A stretch of DNA of 40,114 bases from a virus, in the IMG/VR virus record IMGVR_UViG_3300042946_000698, positions 1 through 40,114 of that record. One strand, 5' to 3'. Positions 35,300 through 40,114 of this stretch are shown here, one piece after another. Each line of letters starts with the position of its first letter. Position 1 is the stretch's first letter. The position numbers were made by a program, and so were the translations under genes. The notes beneath the pieces are model-generated. The model was not told the origin of the DNA, did no database searches, and saw nothing but the letters and a program-made list of their open reading frames with translations.

Positions 35300-35331
35300 C
35301 AAAAGTAATTCATTTATTTTATTCTGCCAAA
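35300..35331 (-). promoter_or_regulatory. Host-type promoter of the 38-aa gene
   Basis: On the minus strand, TTTG (35328-35331), a 20-nt spacer and TACTTTTG (35300-35307) are a perfect match to the Bacteroidota pattern TTTG-N17-23-TAnnTTTG. An A-tract (35332-35349) lies upstream like an UP element. The core AGTTTGGCAGAATAAAAT is repeated before the small-RNA unit at 36040-36070. Confidence 0.75.
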
Positions 35332-35350
35332 CTTTTTTTATTTTTTTTTC

Positions 35351-35358
35351 ATATTTAT
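35351..35358 (+). promoter_or_regulatory. Late-type motif before the 163-aa tagged gene
   Basis: The plus strand reads ATATTTATCATTATG, with the core ending 4 nt before the ATG at 35363. It lies just upstream of the divergent host-type promoter's A-tract. Confidence 0.4.
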
Positions 35359-35362
35359 CATT

Positions 35363-35854
35363 ATGAGAGATTTAATTAGACAGATATTAAGGGAATATAC
35401 GGAACCAAAACCAATTTTAGTATATGAGATAGTCGTTAATGATATTTTAAGTGAACAAGAATTTATTAAACAATTACATAGAGACGAAAATGGTTTAATA
35501 AATCTATATAAAAACGCACATTCTATGGATTCTGTTGGGACATCAAGCTCATTTCAAAGAGTTGACCCTGATGAAATAAATGATTCTATAATGGAATTAC
35601 AGAATACAATAATAAAAGCATCTAAAAAAATAATGGAAACTTGTACAGTTAGATGTACAATTAACGTTATCGATAATGTTGCTGGTATTGATTACCATAT
35701 GTGGTTAAATAAAAAACAAAATAGTAATAATATTAAGATAATAATTAATACATCAATACATCATCCTAATCACCTTAAGTTTAGAGTTAACACATCACCA
35801 ACCATAATTGTTGATAAATATGGTGACATATCCACAAGAAATATATATAATTAA
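35363..35854 (+). CDS. 163-aa protein with N-terminal tag
   Basis: The N-terminus MRDLIRQILRE-YTEPKP fits the tag series of this window (I-L-R-E). Residues about 20-60 are a mixed alpha/beta start (LVYEIVVNDILSEQEFIKQL). The middle is a helical stretch (DEINDSIMELQNTIIKASKK). The last 60 residues alternate strands and polar loops (IKIIINTSIHHPNHLKFRVN). No motif or family is recognised. It is the only plus-strand gene between two minus-strand host-promoter units and has its own terminator. The start at 35363 is fixed by the motif 4 nt upstream. Confidence 0.5.
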   Translation: MRDLIRQILREYTEPKPILVYEIVVNDILSEQEFIKQLHRDENGLINLYKNAHSMDSVGTSSSFQRVDPDEINDSIMELQNTIIKASKKIMETCTVRCTINVIDNVAGIDYHMWLNKKQNSNNIKIIINTSIHHPNHLKFRVNTSPTIIVDKYGDISTRNIYN

Positions 35855-35880
35855 AAAGGTTCCCGAAGGAACCTTTCTTT
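35853..35880. terminator. Bidirectional terminator with UUCG tetraloop on the minus strand
   Basis: AAAGGTTCC (35855-35863), loop CGAA, GGAACCTTT (35868-35876) form a perfect 9-bp stem. On the minus strand the loop is UUCG, closed by C-G, and the stem is followed by TTAATTAT after a short U-run. On the plus strand it is followed by CTTTTTG. It ends the 163-aa gene on one strand and the small-RNA unit on the other. Confidence 0.85.
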
Positions 35881-36033
35881 TTGTTTCACCATAAGTTGAG
35901 GTTATTAACCCAAATCATAACACTTGATTTTTAGTGGTTAGGTTTTAGGATTGCCTAACACTCCTTGTCACCATCTTTCGATGTATTCGGGTTTCCGACC
36001 CTCTTTTTCGACATAATCTTTTATTCCTTATTT
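35853..36033 (-). ncRNA. Candidate structured small RNA of about 180 nt
   Basis: A transcript from the promoter at 36040-36070 to the UUCG terminator would be about 180 nt and holds no normal gene. It has several short hairpins: GGGT/ACCC near its start, CATC-GAAA-GATG with a GNRA tetraloop, UUAGG-CAAU-CCUAA followed by a second CCUAA that could pair instead, and GGUU-AAU-AACC. The alternation of UUAGG partners suggests a switch. A 19-codon frame (ATG 36014 to TAG 35955-35957; MSKKRVGNPNTSKDGDKEC) with AAGGA 10 nt upstream is possible and would make the RNA a leader-type mRNA instead. The start point is inferred from the promoter. Confidence 0.5.
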
Positions 36034-36039
36034 GTTTGA

Positions 36040-36070
36040 CAAAGATACGACTTAATTTTATTCTGCCAAA
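36040..36070 (-). promoter_or_regulatory. Host-type promoter of the small-RNA unit
   Basis: On the minus strand, TTTG (36067-36070), a 19-nt spacer and TATCTTTG (36040-36047) match TTTG-N17-23-TAnnTTTG perfectly. A long A-tract (about 36071-36100) lies upstream. The AGTTTGGCAGAATAAAAT core is the same as at 35300-35331, while the -7 region and the downstream sequence differ. Confidence 0.75.
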
Positions 36071-36165
36071 CTTTTTTTAATCTTTTTTTATTTTTTTTTT
36101 AACTTACTTATTAAAGTCAGTTATTATACGGATGAAACATTCAAAAAGTTACAAAAAATAAAATT

Positions 36166-36543
36166 TTAACAACAAGCAGTTTCTGAGATAAAACTTGGTT
36201 GAATGTTAATATATAGTTCTTCTCTAATTGGTAGAATTAAATTACCCTCATCATTTTTTATAAGGAATTGACCCTCATATCTTCCCGGAGTATTAGTATC
36301 CCTAGATGTAAATTTGAAATAAATATAGTATTCCGGGTCAGCACCCTCAGGTAAGATTAAATTAACGATTTGAGCAGGTGCAGATACTATTTTAGGAATA
36401 CCAGTCTCCACATCAATCATAGTGAAAAATATTGTTGATACCTCTAAATCACGCATAAGTTGTTGATATCCGGCTCTTCCGTCCTTCACCACTTGCATCT
36501 TTAAAACAGGTAATGTTGCGTTTTGTTTGATATAAAATTCCAT
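36166..36543 (-). CDS. Small baseplate upper protein-like beta protein
   Basis: A 125-aa protein, all beta by eye. The order YIKQNATLPVLKMQVVKDGR, IFFTMIDVETGIPKIVSAPA, YYIYFKFTSRDTNTPGRYEG, then LPIREELYINI resembles the N-terminal Ig-like domain of baseplate upper proteins (BppU type). In that family the DT-x-x-x-G-x-Y pattern is typical. The last residues are ETACC, a terminal cysteine pair. The protein could attach a receptor-binding protein or fibre to the baseplate. The ATATTTAT core ends 4 nt before its ATG, within the 16-nt gap after the glycosyltransferase gene. Confidence 0.5.
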   Translation of the reverse strand: MEFYIKQNATLPVLKMQVVKDGRAGYQQLMRDLEVSTIFFTMIDVETGIPKIVSAPAQIVNLILPEGADPEYYIYFKFTSRDTNTPGRYEGQFLIKNDEGNLILPIREELYINIQPSFISETACC

Positions 36544-36547
36544 ACCA

Positions 36548-36555
36548 ATAAATAT
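36548..36555 (-). promoter_or_regulatory. Late-type motif before the BppU-like gene
   Basis: The minus strand reads TATATATTTATTGGTATG, with the core ending 4 nt before the ATG at 36543. A TTG lies 18 nt upstream of TATATTTA, so a weak -33 is possible. Confidence 0.4.
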
Positions 36556-36559
36556 ATAG

Positions 36560-38236
36560 TTATGACTCTTTTCTCAACTCTCTATTATAATGTTCAAATC
36601 TGTCGTGTTCTGTTGGTGTCAATAATAGTAAACCAGGTGTTAATTCACCTTTTTTAGTTAATTGATACATATGACTCATCCACGTTTGTTCAAACGGATG
36701 TGCCCATGTAGTATCTAAAAACATTTTTTTATTTCCGGGTCTACTAACAATTTGAGGCCAATTACAATAATAAACATCACCACTAACATAAGGTAATCCT
36801 TTATATGAAATGACTTTATTATAAACTGTTTTTGGTGCGTTAGGGTCTAATCCTTGTTCAGGTAATCTTGGTTTTTCAGGCCAAAATTCTTCTCTAACTG
36901 ATTGAGGTACATTATACCAAGACCATTGAGTTCCATTATCCCCATAAAATTCCGAATAATTTAGTTTAAGGAAATCAAAATCTTCTTTTTTAATAATATC
37001 TAATGATTTTGAATATAAATTTGGAACATAACGATTAAATCCGTTTCGACACATAGTTCCTTCATTCGGGAAGAAAAACATATCGTCTTCAAAAAATAAA
37101 TAATAATCTAAATCGGTTTTATCAAAGTGTTCTGCAATATATTGTCTTCCCCCACAAATACCTAAATTATCCCCCGGAATTATATGGATGAATCCGTTTT
37201 TTTCACATAATTCATTATATTCTCCATATGTAGATTCATCTGTTGAATTATTCAATAAAAACTTGGTTGTTTTTAACAAATAATCTTGGTCGTAAGCATT
37301 CATTGAATCAATCAATGTTTGAAATTGTTTTGGACTATTAAATGTTAAAACATATAACCCAACTTTATTAATGTCTAAATTATTAGGTGTTTTTATAGTG
37401 TTCTCATTTTTTACTTCCAAAGTGTCATTTTTCAAATCTTCAAAAAATTTACCAACAAGTCCGTTGGATTCAATTTGGAAATAGTTAATTAAGTCGGAGT
37501 GCTTATAAGACATAATACTAAAAATTGACTCTTCAGTTCCCATATAACCTTCCTCCAATGTTGATTTTAACAACCCGTAATAAATTGAATTAATGTCGGA
37601 AATAGTTTCTTTAGGTCCACCAAAAAAACCTCCTCTTGAGACCTTATTTACTTTCGAACCTGCAATTGAATTTAATTTTTTGTAATCAAATCCATGTATT
37701 TCAGTTTCGGCACCATATGGGAAACAAATAAATGAGAACTTTGAAATGTATTTTGATAATTTATCTAAAACCTTATCATGTGTGAAATATCCGGGGTGGA
37801 CAGTATTTGTCAATCCACCATCAATCCAAAACAAATATTTAGAGTTAAATTTATCAAATATTTTGGCATCATGTAAAAGAAAAACTTTTGACATAACTAG
37901 TGGGTTATAATTTTTTAATTTTGCCTGAGTTGATTGTTCTAACCATCCAACTTGTGTAATCCAACTTGGTCTTGTCCTAATAACTTGAATCATATTGTAA
38001 AATTCAGAATCGGTGAACCAACTTAAAGGTCTTTCAATAAATTGAGTGTTTGACTCATTTCTTTTTTTGAAAACAAACTCTTTAAGTTCATTATCACCAA
38101 AAATAATCATATTTTCTTGAACATCTAAAAGTTGTTCAAATTTATCTAAATAATGTTGGTATGACCTTGACCATCCTTCAGTTAAATCACCTCTACCAAT
38201 GTCCCATATTCCGGTCACTAATGTTATATCACTCAT
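36560..38236 (-). CDS. Two-domain glycosyltransferase (HtrL/YibB-like plus GT2-like)
   Basis: A 558-aa protein. Residues about 1-280 resemble the HtrL/YibB family: SDITLVTGIWDIGRGDL at the start, the hallmark YLFWIDGGL, then GGFFGGPKETI and YMGTEESIFSIMSY. Residues about 295-558 look like a second GT-A domain: NKVGLYVLTFNSPKQFQTLI, GDNLGICGGRQYIAEHF, and a DxD-type EDDMFFF near residue 390. Glycosyltransferases of T4-like phages modify DNA, their own virion proteins or the host surface. The gene overlaps the upstream one by 4 nt (ATGA), so it belongs to the glycosyltransferase operon. The fusion of two glycosyltransferase-type domains is unusual. The substrate is not visible. Confidence 0.65.
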   Translation of the reverse strand: MSDITLVTGIWDIGRGDLTEGWSRSYQHYLDKFEQLLDVQENMIIFGDNELKEFVFKKRNESNTQFIERPLSWFTDSEFYNMIQVIRTRPSWITQVGWLEQSTQAKLKNYNPLVMSKVFLLHDAKIFDKFNSKYLFWIDGGLTNTVHPGYFTHDKVLDKLSKYISKFSFICFPYGAETEIHGFDYKKLNSIAGSKVNKVSRGGFFGGPKETISDINSIYYGLLKSTLEEGYMGTEESIFSIMSYKHSDLINYFQIESNGLVGKFFEDLKNDTLEVKNENTIKTPNNLDINKVGLYVLTFNSPKQFQTLIDSMNAYDQDYLLKTTKFLLNNSTDESTYGEYNELCEKNGFIHIIPGDNLGICGGRQYIAEHFDKTDLDYYLFFEDDMFFFPNEGTMCRNGFNRYVPNLYSKSLDIIKKEDFDFLKLNYSEFYGDNGTQWSWYNVPQSVREEFWPEKPRLPEQGLDPNAPKTVYNKVISYKGLPYVSGDVYYCNWPQIVSRPGNKKMFLDTTWAHPFEQTWMSHMYQLTKKGELTPGLLLLTPTEHDRFEHYNRELRKES

Positions 38237-38802
38237 ATAGTATCTCTAATTTTATATATTATTTTATCAACAAATTCATAATCTATTATTTTAGACAGAT
38301 TCTCATAAAATAATCCATCTCCAAAAACATCTTCCTGAAACATTGGTAAATTTTTAGTGTTTGGTATTACTCCCATACATTTACCGATATTCCCTAACAC
38401 TATTTCTTTTGTTGTCCAATTTATGGTATCACCCCATTTATGTTTGAAAATGTATAATTTTTTTTCTGTCACATATTTTTTAATATTATCAAATGCATCA
38501 TTAACATAGTAATCATCATCATCCGCAAACATTATAAAATCACCATCAAGATTATTTATATATTTGTTTAATAGAGGATGACCATATTTTCCTAACGTTT
38601 CACCTTCGTTAATGATATGATTCACTTTAAAGTTAAAGTCATATTTAGATAACATATTTTTCACCAAATCATGATTTGTGTCGGATATTATTGTAAAAAT
38701 ATCATTTGATGATAATTGATTTTTAAAACTATCAATCAACCTTGGTAATGTCTCTCTACCGATAGTCGTACAGATGATATTAAAAGAATAATTATAACTC
38801 AT
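38233..38802 (-). CDS. GT2-like glycosyltransferase, short
   Basis: About 189 aa from the ATG at 38802 (MSYNYSFNIICTTIGRETLP). Longer starts at 38811 and 38829 would run into the previous gene by 20 nt or more, while 38802 overlaps by 11 nt. The sequence is a minimal GT-A domain: FNIICTTIGRETLPRLIDSF, then INEGETLGKYGHPLLNKYI, a DGDFIMFADDDDYY metal-binding DxD segment, and a C-terminal ENLSKIIDYEFVDKI. It is short for a GT2 enzyme, so it may need a partner. It lies within the glycosyltransferase cluster and overlaps the downstream two-domain gene by 4 nt. Confidence 0.6.
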   Translation of the reverse strand: MSYNYSFNIICTTIGRETLPRLIDSFKNQLSSNDIFTIISDTNHDLVKNMLSKYDFNFKVNHIINEGETLGKYGHPLLNKYINNLDGDFIMFADDDDYYVNDAFDNIKKYVTEKKLYIFKHKWGDTINWTTKEIVLGNIGKCMGVIPNTKNLPMFQEDVFGDGLFYENLSKIIDYEFVDKIIYKIRDTI

Positions 38803-39637
38803 ACATTTCATCAGTTTTGTATTTCTCAATATCCAATAAATCCATAAGGTCTAAAATACTTTTTTGTAAATCTAACCAATCCCCAAAATTAAAAAATTTA
38901 ACATCATTTGAATGTGTTAGTATTGATAAAACTTCTTGTTCACTAATTAACTTATTAGTTGTTTGATAATATGTTTCAAAAATTGAAAGGTAGTTTGATA
39001 AGATTTGTTTAACTTTTTCATTACTGCCACCAAATAACCCTCCGGGTACTAACCTAAAGTCAGTTTTAAACATATTAACAAGAACGTCTTTTAATTCATA
39101 ATTAACTTGAATCGATTCACCTCTTAAACAAATAAAACCATTTTCAGTTATTTTTTCATTTATTTTTTCCAAAAATAATTTTGTATGTGCAAAAACATTT
39201 ATGTAATCTCTCCATCTATCATGACAACTAGTACCAAATAATCCAGAATCAATCCACACAACATTTTTACCCTCGTCACTTTCATCAAGTAAAAATTGTA
39301 ATTTATTAAAAATAACTTCAATATAATTTTTTACAGAATAAATTCTATCATAAATTTCACCATTAGAAAAATTTAAAGACCTAATTGGATTTATGTTTTG
39401 TGTGTAATAATCCGAGTTTAATTCTTTAAATTTAATTGTTACATTAGGTAAATTAAATTGGTCGAACATTCTATACTTGTCGTAAGTGTATTGGTTAGTA
39501 TATATTACGTACTCAAATCCTTCAAAGATTATATTACGTAATGTTTGAGTTAATAAAGGATACGATTTGTATATCATACCTCCTCGACCATCTTCATAGT
39601 TTAATTCATAAACCGATGTTACAATTTTTAATACCAT
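38792..39637 (-). CDS. HtrL/YibB-like glycosyltransferase
   Basis: A 281-aa protein. It starts MVLKIVTSVYELNYEDGRGG, has the WIDSG motif in VVWIDSGLFG (about residue 125), and ends with RLVPGGLFGGSNEKVKQILS and KLISEQEVLSIL, the same order as in the first domain of the 558-aa protein. HtrL/YibB is a family of putative glycosyltransferases whose substrates are not known. The start overlaps the end of the preceding gene by 10 nt. Confidence 0.6.
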   Translation of the reverse strand: MVLKIVTSVYELNYEDGRGGMIYKSYPLLTQTLRNIIFEGFEYVIYTNQYTYDKYRMFDQFNLPNVTIKFKELNSDYYTQNINPIRSLNFSNGEIYDRIYSVKNYIEVIFNKLQFLLDESDEGKNVVWIDSGLFGTSCHDRWRDYINVFAHTKLFLEKINEKITENGFICLRGESIQVNYELKDVLVNMFKTDFRLVPGGLFGGSNEKVKQILSNYLSIFETYYQTTNKLISEQEVLSILTHSNDVKFFNFGDWLDLQKSILDLMDLLDIEKYKTDEMYEL

Positions 39638-40114
39638 TTTTCGTGATTTGGAATAAGTAAGTTAATATGTTTGTTTGAATTGTTATGTAATTCAATACCA
39701 TTGTGTAGTGCGGAAAAACACATTTCATCTATATTTCCTGCGGGAATGTTAAATAAATTATCTGTATTTTTAATTTCAATACATTTATCCCATGTGGATA
39801 AAAAAGAATAAAATTTTTCTTTATCAATATCTAAAAATTGAATACAATCTTCAGGCATCCACAAATCTTTTTTATTGTAATTAACGTCAAATTTATTTTC
39901 ATAATGAAGAAATCTTCGACCTAACATACTATTACGTTCAATTTCACTCTCAAATAGATAAGTTACTTGTCCTGATACACTATTAGGAATAAAGCAGTCC
40001 ATAACATTACTAGTGTTAAATAATTCCTTACTTGGTATAACATCGGTGTCGGTTAAAACTATTTTAGTATAACCATTATCTAAGGCAAATTTAACTGAGA
40101 ATCTTTTTACTGAA
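39628..40114 (-). CDS. Glycosyltransferase-like protein, N-terminus beyond the window edge
   Basis: The frame is open from the right edge through the in-frame ATG at 40002 to the stop at 39628, so that ATG is not the start. The visible part begins SVKRFSVKFALDNGYTKIVL, then TDTDVIPSKELFNT, a DxD-type sugar-nucleotide motif, and continues SNVMDCFIPNSVSG. The C-terminal part, with NIDEMCFSALHNGIELHN, is typical of a short GT-A enzyme. At least 37 codons lie upstream of ATG 40002 within the window. It is the first visible gene of the glycosyltransferase operon and overlaps the next one by 10 nt. Confidence 0.55.
   Translation of the reverse strand, partial: SVKRFSVKFALDNGYTKIVLTDTDVIPSKELFNTSNVMDCFIPNSVSGQVTYLFESEIERNSMLGRRFLHYENKFDVNYNKKDLWMPEDCIQFLDIDKEKFYSFLSTWDKCIEIKNTDNLFNIPAGNIDEMCFSALHNGIELHNNSNKHINLLIPNHEKWY

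Noticed and set aside
36071-36165. T-rich run as a terminator or coding region
   Set aside because: The long T/A stretch has no stem and fits an UP element of the minus-strand promoter at 36040-36070; no reading frame is present.
38803-38829. Longer starts of the short GT2-like gene
   Set aside because: They would overlap the upstream gene by up to 38 nt and add residues without GT similarity. ATG 38802 overlaps it by only 11 nt.
39628-40002. Start of the last glycosyltransferase gene at ATG 40002
   Set aside because: The frame stays open to the window edge and contains a DxD motif upstream, so the true start is outside.
1-40114. tRNA genes, CRISPR arrays, insertion sequences, integrase and attachment sites
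   Set aside because: No TPsiC-like GTTCGAATC context with a cloverleaf, no spaced direct repeats, no transposase or recombinase motifs and no terminal repeats of an element were seen.

Overview
The window is a 40 kb, AT-rich (roughly one third G+C by eye), almost fully coding segment of a large T4-like contractile-tailed phage (Caudoviricetes). UvsX, a gp32-like single-strand binding protein, a family B (gp43-like) DNA polymerase, a gp18-like sheath, a gp19-like tube, a tape measure and gp53/hub-type baseplate proteins all lie together. Start codons almost never have a Shine-Dalgarno sequence. Several promoters match the Bacteroidota pattern (TTTG, 19-20 nt, TAnnTTTG/A), so I infer a Bacteroidota host. 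There are no tRNAs, integrase, insertion sequences or CRISPR arrays.

Layout. 1-1234 (minus): the end of uvsX and gene 32. 1339-23409 (mostly minus): the tail module, read from sheath through tube, chaperone, tape measure and two giant baseplate proteins (1679 and 2275 aa) to small accessory structural genes. A HAD-fold protein is inserted between sheath and tube. A plus-strand 53-aa ribbon-helix-helix gene lies behind the sheath promoter. 23422-27380 (minus): a chain of accessory genes (LRR protein, zinc-ribbon protein, two tandem paralogues, two unknowns), mostly joined by 1-6 nt overlaps or gaps. 27435-32249 (plus): SNF2 helicase, a superoxide dismutase/nuclease-like fusion, a possible neck protein and a small protein. 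32284-35007 (minus): DNA polymerase. 35100-36100: two short, strongly promoted minus-strand units, one coding for a 38-aa basic protein and one that looks like a structured small RNA, flanking a plus-strand tagged gene. 36166-40114 (minus): a small baseplate-like protein and at least four glycosyltransferase-type genes, the last cut by the window edge.

Control. Two promoter classes can be read. DNA-metabolism genes and the two short units have -33/-7 promoters that host RNA polymerase should recognise. Structural and accessory units instead carry a bare TATTTAT core, usually ATATTTAT, in coding orientation 4-62 nt before the start and mostly with no -33 box. This looks like a late promoter, and it is the reverse complement of the T4 late box. 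Strong hairpin terminators separate the units.

The most interesting observation is a set of functionally unrelated proteins (HAD, LRR, zinc ribbon, two paralogues, an acidic coiled-coil protein, a 163-aa unknown) that share a 7-11 residue N-terminal tag ending in I/L-x-E. The same tag occurs inside the SOD fusion, exactly between its two domains. This resembles the capsid-targeting peptide and prohead-protease site of T4 internal proteins, and suggests a set of virion-packaged cargo proteins. A probable +1/-2 frameshift in the tail chaperone and the SOD-PD-(D/E)XK fusion also deserve attention.
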